This document shows, in pieces, positions 27,207 to 37,529 of a DNA stretch of 64,000 nucleotides. Made by a program: the position numbers and the translations under genes. The stretch comes from Ancylobacter sp. IITR112. GTDB lineage: Bacteria; Pseudomonadota; Alphaproteobacteria; Rhizobiales; Xanthobacteraceae. Numbering within the stretch: the first letter of the stretch is position 1; every line of letters begins with the position of its first letter. The DNA lies in assembly GCF_041415945.1 (NCBI RefSeq), contig NZ_JBGCUS010000001.1, positions 4,248,501 through 4,312,500 of the forward strand, in the 5' to 3' direction. The notes below the pieces were generated by a model that was not told where the DNA came from, searched no databases, and saw nothing but the letters and a program-made list of their open reading frames with translations.

Positions 27207-28490
27207 TCAACTGGTCCAGCGACGGGGGCGGTAGAAGGTATGCTCACCGATCCGGTCGAGCTTGCGCATCTCGCGAATCCAGTTCGGCCGCACCGAGCGG
27301 GCGTGATAATGGGTCGCGCGACCGACCTTTTCGTCCCAGAGCCGGCCGTCCAGCATGGCGCTGGCGATGTCCTTGGCCTGATCCCACAGCGCGGGCTCTG
27401 TCACCACATCGCGCACATTGTCGCAGGCGAAGGTGAACTGGCAGGCGAAGCGCCGATGAGCGTTCTGGTAGACGGCGCGGCAGATGTCGGCCGGGTAGTA
27501 GCCAGAGAAGACGCGGTTCATCACCACCTGCGCCACAGCCACCTGTCCGCGACGGGGCTCACCGCGGCTCTCGAAATAGACGGCCTCGGCCAAGCATTTC
27601 TCCGCCCGCTCGCGCCGCTTGCCGGCAAGGCCCAGCCGCTCGGCGGGCGTCGGGCCGAGCGCGACGCGGGTAGAGTCGTCCGCCGTCTTCGACGCTTCGG
27701 TGATGCCGGCGTCGCCACCGGGCAGGGCGGTCATATGCAGGAAGGGCTGGGGCGGGAGGGCGTTCTCGCCGAGGCCGAAGATGAAAGCGCTCTGCCGATA
27801 GAGCGGCAGGGATGGGTCGCTTGTATAGCCGCTCGCTTCCGCCCCCTGGCTGCCCCCGGGCGATGCCGCCAGGGCGTCTTCGCCCGGCTCACTCGCCTCG
27901 CCATTGACGGCTCCGAGCGACGGGTTCTCCTGTTCCAGTTGGGCCGGGTCGCCGGTCGGATCACCCGCCGACGCGCTGTAACGCTCGCTGTCGCTGCCCA
28001 TGGCCAAGGCGGCAGGTTCCTCTGTCTCCAGCGGGTCGGTACCCGTTCCGGCGGCGTCCATCGTTGCAGTGCCGGTTCCTGTCCCGCCGGACGAGGCGCC
28101 GGTGCTCGTGCCGGCACCGAAGAGACTCGGGGGTGTGCCAACGCCGGAGACGGCGAAGGGGTCGACATCCAATGGCGCCAGCGGCTTCAGCGCAAGCTGA
28201 TCCGCCTTGGTGGAGCGGTTGATGTCGACCCCCAGGGCCGTTTGAGGGGGGGCGATGATTTCAGCGGGCGCCAGCAGCGCGGAACGGGACGGCCAGGCGA
28301 TGGTCGAAGCCTTGAGCAGGCGTACCGGTTCGCCGAGAATGGAGATGCGGGCCCGCTCGGCAACCCCCGGCTGGTGTGTTAGCCGGCTTATAATATCTTG
28401 ATGGCCGATGGACGACGCGCCGACGAGGAAGAGAGCCAGTGCCATCCCGCCAGTCGTGCCCATCCGTTGTACACGCGCTGAGAATCGCAT
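27207..28490 (-). CDS. SleB-type cell wall hydrolase with long low-complexity linker
   Basis: A 427-residue protein. A membrane anchor or signal (MALALFLVGASSIG, residues 16-30) is followed by about 230 residues of Ser/Gly/Thr/Pro/Glu-rich linker (GTSTGASSGGTGTGTATMD). The C-terminal hydrolase domain (residues about 300-420) opens with CLAEAVYFESRGEPRRGQVAVAQVV, the SleB/hydrolase_2 signature with its catalytic glutamate. It probably cleaves peptidoglycan at a distance from the inner membrane. The linker is not recognisable as a known module. Confidence 0.88.
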   Translation of the reverse strand: MRFSARVQRMGTTGGMALALFLVGASSIGHQDIISRLTHQPGVAERARISILGEPVRLLKASTIAWPSRSALLAPAEIIAPPQTALGVDINRSTKADQLALKPLAPLDVDPFAVSGVGTPPSLFGAGTSTGASSGGTGTGTATMDAAGTGTDPLETEEPAALAMGSDSERYSASAGDPTGDPAQLEQENPSLGAVNGEASEPGEDALAASPGGSQGAEASGYTSDPSLPLYRQSAFIFGLGENALPPQPFLHMTALPGGDAGITEASKTADDSTRVALGPTPAERLGLAGKRRERAEKCLAEAVYFESRGEPRRGQVAVAQVVMNRVFSGYYPADICRAVYQNAHRRFACQFTFACDNVRDVVTEPALWDQAKDIASAMLDGRLWDEKVGRATHYHARSVRPNWIREMRKLDRIGEHTFYRPRRWTS

Positions 28491-28609
28491 GTCCGCCCGC
28501 CGCCCTTACGCAACTCGACCCGTCGGAACCCGCTGCGTGCCCGCTTCGCCACAGGCAAGGGCGGGTGCATCCGGTTCCCTAGTTGTCGCGCATTAACCTT
28601 GCCCGAGCG

Positions 28610-29626
28610 TTAATGCCGGAACGTCAGGTCGGGCGATCGGTCAGCCGAACGGGGCGCGGCCGCTCGGCGCAGGCGGTCGGCAATGGCTTCGCCCAGCCCG
28701 TGCCGGGGCAGCGGCACCACGGCAATGCCCTCGGCGCCTGCATGATCGAGTTCGCGCAGGAAGGCGAACAGATGGGCAGCAGCCTCCACAAGATCGCCGG
28801 ACGGGCTGAGATCGCGCACCCCCGCCGCCGCTGCGCTGCCGGGGGGGCGGGCGCCGGCAAAGGTCAGCAGGGCCTCGCCGGCATTCACCGTGCGGGCATT
28901 TAACCGCACTGGCACGGAGGGGGCGTAATGGGAGGCCAGCATGCCGGGCGCCAGAGGCGCCGCCTCTTTATCAGGTGAAACCGCGACGAAGGCGGCAAGG
29001 GGCGCTCCGAGCACCGCCTCAATCGCCTCGCGGGTCAGCCCGCCCGGCCGTAGCAGCACCGGCGCGGCGCCCGTGCAGTCGAGAATGGTGGATTCCACGC
29101 CGACCGTGCAGGGGCCGGCGTCGAGGATCAGGTCGATGCGTCCGTCGAGGTCGGCCTGGACATGGGCCGCGGTCGTCGGCGAGACATGGCCGGAACGGTT
29201 GGCGCTGGGGGCTGCGATGGGGCGCCCCGCGGCGGCCAGCACCGCCCGAGCCACCGGGTGAGCCGGCACGCGAATGGCGACGCTGGCGAGGCCGGCGCGG
29301 GCGAGTTCACTGGTGGCCTCCTCCCGCGCCGGCACGACCAGCGTCAGCGGCCCAGGCCAGAAGCGGCCGGCCAATGTCTCGGCGGCTGGCGGAAACATTC
29401 CCACGCGCCGTGCGGCGGAGAGATCCGGCACATGGGCGATGAGCGGGTTGAAGCTCGGCCGGCCCTTGGCGGCGTAGAGGCTGGCGACAGCACGCGGATC
29501 GGTAGCGTCGCAAGCAAGGCCGTAGACGGTTTCGGTCGGCAGCGCCACCAGCCCGCCGTCGCGCAGCCGCCGCGCCGCCTCGGCGATGCCGGCAGCGTCG
29601 GCTGTCACGAGGCGCGTCGCCCGCAT
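28610..29626 (-). CDS. L-threonylcarbamoyladenylate synthase (TsaC/Sua5)
   Basis: The 338-residue Sua5-type enzyme activates threonine and bicarbonate with ATP for the t6A modification of ANN-decoding tRNAs. The YrdC domain occupies residues 1-205 (GGLVALPTETVYGLACDA, KGRPSFNPLIAHV, APSANRSGHVSPT). The smaller Sua5 C-terminal domain follows the linker APGMLASHYAPSVPV. The start at 29626 has GAGGAA about twelve bases upstream; an ATG 15 codons earlier (29671) is possible. The gene is divergent from the deacetylase-like gene. Confidence 0.94.
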   Translation of the reverse strand: MRATRLVTADAAGIAEAARRLRDGGLVALPTETVYGLACDATDPRAVASLYAAKGRPSFNPLIAHVPDLSAARRVGMFPPAAETLAGRFWPGPLTLVVPAREEATSELARAGLASVAIRVPAHPVARAVLAAAGRPIAAPSANRSGHVSPTTAAHVQADLDGRIDLILDAGPCTVGVESTILDCTGAAPVLLRPGGLTREAIEAVLGAPLAAFVAVSPDKEAAPLAPGMLASHYAPSVPVRLNARTVNAGEALLTFAGARPPGSAAAAGVRDLSPSGDLVEAAAHLFAFLRELDHAGAEGIAVVPLPRHGLGEAIADRLRRAAAPRSADRSPDLTFRH

Positions 29627-29879
29627 GGGCGCGCCTGCTTCCTCGCTGGTTTTCTCGGCCACCGCTTGCATCTCCCGCTCAGGCGCGCTCCGATAGGACG
29701 TCCCGCCGGGCCGGTCAACGGCGGGGCGGTCAATGGCGGCGCGGTTGCGGACACCGGGGAAACGTTGCCGTCCTCGGCGGGGGCAAGACTGGCCCCGCAC
29801 GGCGACGTGGCATATCGTCCACCACCGCCGGGCCAGAACAATGAACGGCCGGAAGCCTCACCGACGCCAAGGGAACGCC

Positions 29880-30809
29880 ATGACCACGCTGCTGATCGCG
29901 CACGACGCCTGCCTCGAACATCTGACCCCCTCGGGTCATCCCGAGCGGCCGGATCGGGTGCGGGTGCTCAACCGGGTCTTTGAGGGTGAGCAGTTCGCCA
30001 CGCTGGCGCGCGAACAGGCGCCCATCGCCGCGCGCGAGGATATTGTGCGCGTCCACCCCGAGGATTTCGTCGCCGCGCTGGAAGAGGCGATGCCGGAAGA
30101 GGGGATGGTCCGGATCGACGGCGACACAGTGATGTCGCCGGGCACGGGCGAGGCGATCTGGCGCGGCGTCGGCGGCGCGGTGCTTGGTGTCGACGAGGTG
30201 CTGTCCGGCAAGGTGGCCAATGCCTTTGTCTCGATGCGCCCGCCCGGCCACCATGCCGAGACGCGCACGCCCATGGGCTTCTGCCTGTTCAACAATGTCG
30301 CCATCGCCGCCCGCCACGCCCAGAAGGTGCACGGCATCGGCCGTGTCGCCATCGTTGATTTCGACGTGCATCACGGCAATGGCACGCAGGAGATTTTCTG
30401 GTCGGACCCAAGCGTGATGTACGCATCGACCCATCAGATGCCGTTGTTTCCCGGCACCGGCGCCGTCGGCGAGCGCGGCACCAGCGACAACATCGTCAAT
30501 GCGCCGCTGCGCTCCGGCGATGACGGCGTGCATTTCCGCGAGGCGTTCGAGAGCCGCATTCTGCCACGCCTGCAGGCGTTCGGACCGGAATTGCTGATCA
30601 TCTCCGCCGGCTTCGACGCGCATACGCGCGACCCGCTCGCCAACATCAACCTTCTGGAAGACGACTACACCTGGGTCACCAAGAAGCTGATGGACCTTGC
30701 CGACACGCATTGCGGCGGCAAGATCGTCTCGGTCCTGGAGGGCGGCTATGACCTCGAAGGTCTGGCCCGCTCGGCTTCCGCCCATGTCATGGCGCTGATG
30801 CGCGGCTGA
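29880..30809 (+). CDS. Histone deacetylase family / acetylpolyamine amidohydrolase-like protein
   Basis: The 309-residue zinc hydrolase has the complete class signature: [20 protein letters not shown] (charge-relay histidines), [15 protein letters not shown] and [13 protein letters not shown] (zinc ligands), and [13 protein letters not shown]. Bacterial members deacetylate polyamines or small amides, and the real substrate here is unknown. AAGGGAA precedes the ATG. xseB follows after 63 bp. Confidence 0.93.
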   Translation: MTTLLIAHDACLEHLTPSGHPERPDRVRVLNRVFEGEQFATLAREQAPIAAREDIVRVHPEDFVAALEEAMPEEGMVRIDGDTVMSPGTGEAIWRGVGGAVLGVDEVLSGKVANAFVSMRPPGHHAETRTPMGFCLFNNVAIAARHAQKVHGIGRVAIVDFDVHHGNGTQEIFWSDPSVMYASTHQMPLFPGTGAVGERGTSDNIVNAPLRSGDDGVHFREAFESRILPRLQAFGPELLIISAGFDAHTRDPLANINLLEDDYTWVTKKLMDLADTHCGGKIVSVLEGGYDLEGLARSASAHVMALMRG

Positions 30810-30872
30810 TCGCCAGGGGGTGAGTGCGGTCGCTGCTCCCTGTATAAGGGAGCGACTCAAGAGGAGATGGCG

Positions 30873-31115
30873 ATGATGGATGCGGCGGACGTGAACGCGC
30901 TGAGCTTCGAGAAGGCGCTGGCGGAGCTTGAAACCATCGTCGCCAAGCTCGAAGGCGGCAATGTCCCCTTGGAGGAGTCGATCGCGCTTTACGCGCGCGG
31001 CGAGGCGCTGAAGGCGCGCTGCGACGCGCTGCTGAAAGATGCCGAAGCGCGCGTCGAGAAGATCACGCTCGGGGTGGATGGCCGGCCGGCCGGCACGCAG
31101 CCTCTCGACGAGTAG
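30873..31115 (+). CDS. xseB: Exodeoxyribonuclease VII small subunit
   Basis: The 80-residue helical protein has the family pattern [36 protein letters not shown]. It binds XseA, which is not in the window. GAGGAG at 30861-30866 is six bases before the ATG at 30873 and would be too close to the ATG at 30867. The order deacetylase-xseB-(dxs)-tlyA is common in this group; here a minus-strand operon separates xseB from dxs. Confidence 0.95.
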   Translation: MMDAADVNALSFEKALAELETIVAKLEGGNVPLEESIALYARGEALKARCDALLKDAEARVEKITLGVDGRPAGTQPLDE

Positions 31116-31125
31116 GCTCGGGCTT

Positions 31126-31377
31126 TCAGATCGCCTGCTGGCTCCTGCACCCGGGATTGAACACGCGCCGCGCGGAGGCGAGGTGGCGCGCCAGCGCGGC
31201 GGGCGGGCGGATGGGGCGAGGGACCAACTCGCCCGCGCAGTTCGGACAGATTCCGCCCAGCACGCTCTCGGCGCAGTCCGCGCAGAAGGTGCATTCGAAG
31301 GTGCAGATCCGGGCGTCGCGCGACTCCGGCGGAAGGTCGCGATCGCAGCACTCGCAGCCCGGCCGAAGTTCCAGCAT
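31126..31377 (-). CDS. DUF1272 zinc-ribbon-like small protein
   Basis: The 83-residue protein starts MLELRPGCECCDRDLPPES and continues CTFECTFCADCAESVLGGICPNCAGELVPRP. The many paired cysteines (CECC, CTFC-x2-C, CPNC) are the DUF1272 pattern and imply zinc binding. The function is unknown. The gene lies 16 bases after the methyltransferase-like gene on the same strand and is probably the last gene of that operon. Confidence 0.9.
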   Translation of the reverse strand: MLELRPGCECCDRDLPPESRDARICTFECTFCADCAESVLGGICPNCAGELVPRPIRPPAALARHLASARRVFNPGCRSQQAI

Positions 31378-31393
31378 GGGGCAGGTCCTTTCC

Positions 31394-31981
31394 TCAGTAG
31401 ACGCCGGGGATAAGCCGCGCGGTGCGCTCACTATAGGCCCGGTACTCGTCGCCGAAAGTGTCGAGCATCATCTTCTCCTCGCGCCCGATGCGGAAGGCAT
31501 AGAGAATGCCGAATCCGATGAAGCCCGCCGGACCGGCGACCCAGTTCGGGACCAGGATCAACTGCGCCAGCGCCCACAGGAAGAAGGCCGAATACATGGG
31601 GTGGCGCACATGACGGTAAACGCCTCCGGTGACGAGCTTGTGCGCGTCCTTGATTTCCAGCGTCACCGACCAGTTCTTGCCGAGGTCCCTGTGCGTGCGG
31701 CGGAACAGCCATAGCGCCAGAAGGAAGGTCAGCGTCCCCAGCGCGAATTGCAGCACGGAATAGGGATAGTTGGCGAAATCGAACACCCGCGAGGTCGCCC
31801 ACAGCAGCGGCACGATGCCGAGGCCCGCGGTGGAGCAGGACAGCAGGATCAACTCGCGCAGCCGGTCGCGGGCGTCGATGACGCGCTCGCGCTTCACCTT
31901 GCGCTCGAAGGGCAGGCGGATGACGTACCAGCCGATGCAGCCGGCGGCCCACACGATCTTGGCGGCGACGAGAAGGTTCAT
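31394..31981 (-). CDS. Isoprenylcysteine carboxyl methyltransferase-like integral membrane protein
   Basis: The 195-residue protein has four or five membrane helices. The C-terminal signature LVTGGVYRHVRHPMYSAFFLWALAQ followed by REEKMMLDTFGDEYRAYSERTARLIPG is typical of the ICMT/PEMT superfamily. SAM-dependent methylation of a lipid or membrane substrate is inferred. It starts 15 bases after the hydrolase upstream, so the three minus-strand genes form an operon. Confidence 0.85.
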   Translation of the reverse strand: MNLLVAAKIVWAAGCIGWYVIRLPFERKVKRERVIDARDRLRELILLSCSTAGLGIVPLLWATSRVFDFANYPYSVLQFALGTLTFLLALWLFRRTHRDLGKNWSVTLEIKDAHKLVTGGVYRHVRHPMYSAFFLWALAQLILVPNWVAGPAGFIGFGILYAFRIGREEKMMLDTFGDEYRAYSERTARLIPGVY

Positions 31982-31996
31982 GAAGCGTCCGTTTGT

Positions 31997-33322
31997 TCAG
32001 GCGATCAGGGAGCCGTCCGCCGCGAAGCGCCCGACCGGCCCCTCCGGGCGCGAGGCGAGTTCGGCGAAGGCCAGCGGGCCGAGGGCGAACATGAAATAGT
32101 CGTAGGGCGCCTTCTGCTCATTCGCCAGCAGGAACTGGTAATGCAGCCGCATGGCATGCCAGCGCAGCCGCCGCAGCTTGGCGTGGGTGAGCATTTCCTT
32201 GATGTTGGCGTTGCGCAGCAGGGGCGGGCTCGGCTCCGGCACGTCGAAGCTGGCGCGGCGCAACGTCACCGGATGGAACTTGTAGAAATTGATGGCGTCG
32301 TGGCGGGCCTGATATTCGACCCAGGTGAGGCCGGGCGTCTGCGCGATGCGGTTTGCCTGCCGGCGCACCTTGCCGCCCTTGGCGTGAAGGGCGAGCTTGG
32401 GGATGGTGGCGCCGCAGGTGAGAAGGTTCAGCCGGGTCGGCCCGTCCGCCAGGCCGGGATATCGGTCGAGCGCGCGGTCGATCACGCCGAGCATCAGCGT
32501 CGCCCCGAGGCTGTGGCCGACGAGGATGATCTCGTCCTGGTCTCCGGCGCTGACCGCGTCCACCAGCACCTGCGCGAAGCGGTCGAGCCGCGCATCGACA
32601 TGCGGCGTGGCGTCGTGCAGATAGTCGCGCGCCAGATCCCAGTCATCGAGGGCTTGATGCAGGCGCCAGTCGCGCCCTGGGCGGCGGAAGAGCGCGAAAA
32701 AGGTCCCGATCCCGGCGGCAATCCCTCCGGCCCAGGCGAGTGGCGCCGGCAGGAACAGGCCGGCGCCCCACAGCACGAGCCCGCCCGCTGCGAGCCCGGC
32801 GGTGAGGAATAGCGCGCAGATCAGATAGGGGAAGAAGAAGAAGGCACCATAGCGCGGGCTGGCGCGAAAATAGCCGCGTGCCGCCCCCCCGCGCAGAAAA
32901 TCCCAGAGCCCGCCGAGGCCGCGCCATAGCCGCACCGGGTCCGGCCGGGCATCGAGCTTCTGGATAATGTCTTCCCATCGCAGGATGCGGTAGTCGGTCC
33001 GGGTGGACCAGTTGGGTCCGTGCGCTTCCACCGCCCAGCGCGCATAGGGCTGCGCGCCGTCATCCAGCCGTGGCGACACCTGCACCCCGACCGACCAGAG
33101 CGCGCCGAAGCGTTCCGCCTGATTGGCAAAGCGCCCGTGGTGATAGTCCATCTCGGTTGGGTCGTGGCCGGGGAAGAACAGCATCAGCCGTCGCAACGTC
33201 CGGCCGGTTGCCGGGGCGCCGCCGGCTTCGTCGGCGTGGGGAAGCCCATCGGCGGCCTCCCCCGCGGCGGGTGCGGCCGGCCGGTCGTCCCTCGGCATCG
33301 ACGTGGCGACTCGTGCTTCCAT
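31997..33322 (-). CDS. Membrane-associated alpha/beta hydrolase-like protein
   Basis: The 441-residue protein has a disordered first 45 residues and then the strand [12 protein letters not shown]. Two adjacent hydrophobic segments follow ([41 protein letters not shown]). The nucleophile elbow GHSLG lies in [19 protein letters not shown] do not recognise a characterised relative. The combination suggests a lipase or esterase anchored at the inner membrane, in an operon with an ICMT-like methyltransferase and DUF1272. An ATG eight codons downstream (33298) is another possible start. Confidence 0.75.
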   Translation of the reverse strand: MEARVATSMPRDDRPAAPAAGEAADGLPHADEAGGAPATGRTLRRLMLFFPGHDPTEMDYHHGRFANQAERFGALWSVGVQVSPRLDDGAQPYARWAVEAHGPNWSTRTDYRILRWEDIIQKLDARPDPVRLWRGLGGLWDFLRGGAARGYFRASPRYGAFFFFPYLICALFLTAGLAAGGLVLWGAGLFLPAPLAWAGGIAAGIGTFFALFRRPGRDWRLHQALDDWDLARDYLHDATPHVDARLDRFAQVLVDAVSAGDQDEIILVGHSLGATLMLGVIDRALDRYPGLADGPTRLNLLTCGATIPKLALHAKGGKVRRQANRIAQTPGLTWVEYQARHDAINFYKFHPVTLRRASFDVPEPSPPLLRNANIKEMLTHAKLRRLRWHAMRLHYQFLLANEQKAPYDYFMFALGPLAFAELASRPEGPVGRFAADGSLIA

Positions 33323-33529
33323 GCCGTGTTTCTAAAGGAAGCCAGTCCCGGAGGCCAACGCCACATCGCGCCGGCCCGCCGGTCTCCACATGCCGTTGCG
33401 GCGGCACGGCGCCCGCGGTCGCGCGAGCGTGCGTTGCGCCCCTCGCCGATCCTGTGTATGCCGTTGGACTTCGCCCGGCGGTGCGCGCCCGTGCGCGCAC
33501 CCTCGGCGAGTGTGTTTTCGGAGCCGTTC

Positions 33530-35452
33530 TTGACCCGTCCCGCCACGCCGCTACTCGATACGATCCGGGAGCCGGCCGATCTGCGCCGCGTGCCGGAAGA
33601 GCATCTGCCGCAGGTCGCAGCAGAACTGCGCGAGGAGATGATTGACGCGGTCTCCGTCACCGGCGGCCATCTCGGCGCCGGGCTCGGCGTGGTCGAACTG
33701 ACCGTGGCGCTGCATCATGTCTTCGACACGCCCAATGACAGGCTGATCTGGGATGTCGGCCATCAGTGCTATCCGCACAAGATTCTTACCGGGCGCCGCG
33801 AGCGCATGCGGACGTTGCGCCAGGGCGGCGGGCTTTCCGGCTTCACCAACCGGACGGAAAGCACCTACGACCCGTTCGGTGCCGGCCACTCCTCCACCTC
33901 GATCTCCGCCGGGCTCGGCATGGCGGTGGCGCGCGACCTTTCCGGCGACGCGCGCAATGTGGTGTGTGTGATCGGTGATGGCGCCATGTCGGCCGGCATG
34001 GCCTATGAGGCGATGAACAATGCGGGGGCGATGGATTCGCGCCTCATCGTCATCCTCAACGACAACGACATGTCGATCGCCCCGCCGGTGGGCGCGATGT
34101 CGGCCTATCTGGCACGGCTTCTTTCCGGCCGCACCTATCGTTCGCTGCGCGAGACCGCCAAGCAACTCGCCGGTAGCCTGCCGAAATTCTTCGGCCGTCA
34201 GGCCGCGCGGGCGGAAGAGTTTGCGCGCGGGTTCTGGACCGGCGGCACGCTGTTCGAGGAACTGGGCTTCTATTATGTCGGGCCGATCGACGGGCATAAT
34301 CTGAATCACCTGCTTCCCGTTCTTCGCAATGTCCGCGACGCCGAGACCGGCCCCGTGCTGGTGCATGTCGTGACGCAGAAGGGAAAGGGCTATCCGCCCG
34401 CCGAAGCTTCCGCCGACAAATATCATGGCGTTCAGCGCTTCGATGTCGCTACCGGGGCGCAGAAGAAAGCGCCGTCCAATGCGCCGAGCTATACCCGCGT
34501 CTTCGCCGACAGCCTGATCGAGGAAGCCCGCCACGACGACCGGATCGTCGCCATCAACGCCGCCATGCCGGCCGGCACCGGGCTCGACCTGTTCGGCGAG
34601 GTCTTTCCCTCCCGCACCTTCGATGTCGGCATTGCCGAGCAGCACGCCGTGACCTTCGCCGCCGGGCTGGCGACGGAGGGATACAAGCCGTTCTGCGCGA
34701 TCTATTCCACCTTCCTGCAGCGCGCCTACGACCAGATCGTCCATGACGTGGCGATCCAGCGCCTGCCGGTGCGGTTCGCGATCGACCGTGCCGGGCTGGT
34801 GGGCGCGGATGGCGCCACCCATGTCGGCGCCTTCGATGTGCCGATGCTCGCCACCCTGCCGGGCATGGTGGTGATGGCGGCGGCGGACGAGGCGGAACTG
34901 GTGCATATGGTGGCGACCGCTGCGGCCTATGATGAGGGCCCGATCGCCTTCCGCTACCCGCGCGGCGAAGGCGTCGGCGTGGAACGTCCGGCCCGCGGGA
35001 CGCCGCTGGCGATCGGGCGTGGACGGGTCGTGCGCGAAGGCTCGAAGGTCGCCCTGCTGTCGCTCGGTACGCGGCTTGGCGCCTGCCTTGCCGCAGCCGA
35101 CCAACTCGCCGGATTTGGCCTGTCGACGACGGTCGCCGATGCCCGCTTCGCCAAGCCGATCGACCGCGACCTCGTTCTGCGGCTCGCCCGCGAGCATGAG
35201 GTGCTTGTCGTGGTTGAGGAAGGTGCCGTCGGCGGCTTCGGCAGCCATGTGCTGACCCTGCTGGCGGAAGCCGGCGCGCTCGACCGAGGACCCAAGGTGC
35301 GCAGCCTCGCGCTGCCGGACCGTTTCATCGAGCAGGACTCCCCGGCCAGCCAGATGCATGAGGCGGGGCTCGACGCGGAAGGCATCGTGCGCGGGGTGTT
35401 CGGCGCTCTGGGGCGCGAGGAAGACGCCGCGCTTGCGCTGCTGCGCGGCTGA
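33530..35452 (+). CDS. dxs: 1-deoxy-D-xylulose-5-phosphate synthase
   Basis: The 640-residue enzyme starts the MEP isoprenoid pathway from pyruvate and glyceraldehyde 3-phosphate. It shows [18 protein letters not shown], the thiamine diphosphate segment [34 protein letters not shown] with the catalytic glutamate, and the C-terminal transketolase domain. I chose the TTG at 33530 because GGAG sits six bases before it and the product then begins like other alphaproteobacterial Dxs proteins ([11 protein letters not shown]). An in-frame ATG at 33458 lacks a ribosome site. tlyA follows after 18 bp. Confidence 0.97.
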   Translation: MTRPATPLLDTIREPADLRRVPEEHLPQVAAELREEMIDAVSVTGGHLGAGLGVVELTVALHHVFDTPNDRLIWDVGHQCYPHKILTGRRERMRTLRQGGGLSGFTNRTESTYDPFGAGHSSTSISAGLGMAVARDLSGDARNVVCVIGDGAMSAGMAYEAMNNAGAMDSRLIVILNDNDMSIAPPVGAMSAYLARLLSGRTYRSLRETAKQLAGSLPKFFGRQAARAEEFARGFWTGGTLFEELGFYYVGPIDGHNLNHLLPVLRNVRDAETGPVLVHVVTQKGKGYPPAEASADKYHGVQRFDVATGAQKKAPSNAPSYTRVFADSLIEEARHDDRIVAINAAMPAGTGLDLFGEVFPSRTFDVGIAEQHAVTFAAGLATEGYKPFCAIYSTFLQRAYDQIVHDVAIQRLPVRFAIDRAGLVGADGATHVGAFDVPMLATLPGMVVMAAADEAELVHMVATAAAYDEGPIAFRYPRGEGVGVERPARGTPLAIGRGRVVREGSKVALLSLGTRLGACLAAADQLAGFGLSTTVADARFAKPIDRDLVLRLAREHEVLVVVEEGAVGGFGSHVLTLLAEAGALDRGPKVRSLALPDRFIEQDSPASQMHEAGLDAEGIVRGVFGALGREEDAALALLRG

Positions 35453-35470
35453 GCCGGCCGCCGCCTTCTC

Positions 35471-36247
35471 ATGACGAGCGCACCTCCCGCTCCCGCCGGC
35501 CGGGGTCGTGCCGACCGGGTGCTGGTCGAGCGTGGCTTCTTCGACAGCCGCGCCCGCGCGCAGGCGGCCATTGCCGCCGGGCTCGTCAGCGCCGATGGCA
35601 AGCGGGTTGCCAAGCCTTCCGAGACCATTGCCGCCGATGCCGCTATCGAGGCGCGCGAGGCCTATGAATGGGTGTCGCGAGCGGGATTGAAGCTGGAGGC
35701 GGCCCTGGACGCGGCGGGGCTTTCCGTCGAGGGACGCGAGGCGCTGGATGTCGGTGCGTCCACCGGCGGCTTCACACAGGTGCTGCTGGCGCGCGGCGCG
35801 GCGCGGGTTCACGCGGTGGATGTCGGCCATGGCCAGCTTCATGAGCGGCTGAAGGGCGATCCGCGCGTCGTCTCCCATGAGGGAACCGACATACGCCACC
35901 TTTCCGCCGGCGCGGTGCCCGCGGCGGGCATCATCACCGTCGATGTTTCGTTCATCTCGCTCCGCCAGGTGCTGCCGGCGATCCTTGCCCACGCGGCGCC
36001 GCAGGCGCATCTGGTAGCGCTGGTGAAGCCGCAATTCGAGGTGGGGCGCGACAAGCTGTCGAAGGGCGGCATCGTCAGGGACGCGGGCGCGCGGGCGGAG
36101 GCGGCGGACAGCATCGTCGCCCTGCTGGAGCAGGCGGGCTGGGAGGCGACGCATCGCCTCGTCTCGCCGATCCTCGGCGGCGACGGCAATGAGGAATGGC
36201 TGATCGTGGCCGCGCGGAGCAACGCGGCAGGCGACCATGGCGCATGA
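35471..36247 (+). CDS. tlyA: TlyA-family rRNA 2'-O-methyltransferase
   Basis: The 258-residue protein has an N-terminal S4 RNA-binding domain ([22 protein letters not shown], residues 13-75) and an FtsJ-type methyltransferase domain ([18 protein letters not shown] at about 93-110, [20 protein letters not shown]). Relatives methylate ribose on 16S and/or 23S rRNA. It overlaps the next gene by 11 bp, so the two are translationally coupled. Confidence 0.94.
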   Translation: MTSAPPAPAGRGRADRVLVERGFFDSRARAQAAIAAGLVSADGKRVAKPSETIAADAAIEAREAYEWVSRAGLKLEAALDAAGLSVEGREALDVGASTGGFTQVLLARGAARVHAVDVGHGQLHERLKGDPRVVSHEGTDIRHLSAGAVPAAGIITVDVSFISLRQVLPAILAHAAPQAHLVALVKPQFEVGRDKLSKGGIVRDAGARAEAADSIVALLEQAGWEATHRLVSPILGGDGNEEWLIVAARSNAAGDHGA

Positions 36248-37523
36248 GGGAGCGGCCCACCCGATGAATGTGACATCGCTGCAGATTGCCCGCCTCGGGC
36301 ATCGGGGCGACGGCATCGCCGATACGCCGGACGGGCCGGTCTTCGTGCCTTTGGCCCTGCCGGGCGAGGTGGTGGAAGTCGCGCGCGACCATGATCGCGC
36401 GCGGCTGCTGGGCGTGCGCACGCCCAGCCCGGAGCGGATCGCGCCGATCTGCCCGCATGTCGGCCCCTGCGGCGGCTGTGCGCTGCAGCATTGGGCGCCG
36501 GAGCCCTATGCCGCGTGGAAGCGGGTGCTGGTGGTGGAAGCGCTGGCGCGCGCCGATCTCGCAACGGAGGTCGGCCCGCTTGTGGCGGCGCATGGTGAGG
36601 GGCGGCGCCGGGCGGTGTTCCACGCGCGCGGCACCGGCGGCAGCGCGCCGAAGGGCCGTGACACGCTGGCTGTCGGCTTTGCCGGCCGACGCAGCCATGC
36701 GGTGGTGGCGATCGACGCCTGCCCCATTCTGGCCCCCGGGCTCGATGGCGCGCTCACCGCCGCCTGGGCGGTGGCGCAGGAACTGGTGCCGCTGGCCAAG
36801 CCGCTCGACATCCAGGTGACGGCGACCGAGACCGGGCTCGACATGGACGTGCGCGGCAGCGGCCCGCTGAAACCCAACCGGGTCGCCGCTCTGGCGGAAA
36901 TCGCCGGCGCGCACCGGCTGGCGCGGCTGACCCGCCATGGCGAACTGGTGCTGCAGCGCGAGCCGCCGCTGCTCACCATGGGCCGCGCCCGCGTCACGCT
37001 GCCGCCCGGCTCGTTCCTGCAGGCGACGGCGGCGGGGGAGGCGGCGCTGGCGCGGTTGGTCATGGAAGCGGTTGATAGCGCGCGCGGCGCGGCGCGGGCG
37101 GTGGACCTGTTCTCCGGCGTCGGCACTTTCGCCTTGCGCCTGGCCGAGCGGGTGCGGGTGAGCGCCTTCGAATCCTCCGCCCCCGCCATCGAGGCGCTGA
37201 ACAAGGCGGTGCGCGGGGTTGCGGGGCTCAAGCCGGTGGCGGGCGAGGTGCGCGACCTGTTCCGCCGGCCGCTGCTGGCGCAGGAGATGAAAGGCGTCGA
37301 TGTCGCCGTGTTCGATCCGCCGCGCCAGGGGGCGGAGGCGCAGGCGCGCCAGCTTGCGGCGAGCGCGGTGCCGCTGGTGATCGGCGTGTCCTGCGACCCC
37401 GTCACCTTCGCGCGCGACGCGCAGATCCTCACCGAGGGCGGCTACCGGCTGGAGCGCGTCACCCCGGTCGACCAGTTCCTCTATTCCGCGCATGTGGAGC
37501 TGGTGGGGCTGTTCCGGCGCTGA
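36237..37523 (+). CDS. RlmD/TrmA-type RNA (uracil-5) methyltransferase with 4Fe-4S cluster
   Basis: A 428-residue class I methyltransferase. A TRAM-like N-terminal strand region precedes the cluster cysteines C72, C78, C81 and C162 ([16 protein letters not shown]). [16 protein letters not shown] binds SAM, and the catalytic cysteine is in [12 protein letters not shown]. This is the RumA/RlmCD pattern that makes m5U in 23S rRNA; the exact position cannot be told from sequence. It is coupled to tlyA. Confidence 0.92.
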   Translation: MAHEGAAHPMNVTSLQIARLGHRGDGIADTPDGPVFVPLALPGEVVEVARDHDRARLLGVRTPSPERIAPICPHVGPCGGCALQHWAPEPYAAWKRVLVVEALARADLATEVGPLVAAHGEGRRRAVFHARGTGGSAPKGRDTLAVGFAGRRSHAVVAIDACPILAPGLDGALTAAWAVAQELVPLAKPLDIQVTATETGLDMDVRGSGPLKPNRVAALAEIAGAHRLARLTRHGELVLQREPPLLTMGRARVTLPPGSFLQATAAGEAALARLVMEAVDSARGAARAVDLFSGVGTFALRLAERVRVSAFESSAPAIEALNKAVRGVAGLKPVAGEVRDLFRRPLLAQEMKGVDVAVFDPPRQGAEAQARQLAASAVPLVIGVSCDPVTFARDAQILTEGGYRLERVTPVDQFLYSAHVELVGLFRR

Positions 37524-37529
37524 GCGGCG

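Noticed and set aside
33458..33529. Upstream ATG (33458) as the dxs start
   Set aside because: The added residues do not resemble Dxs and lack a ribosome site, whereas the TTG at 33530 has GGAG at six bases and matches the family length of 640 residues.
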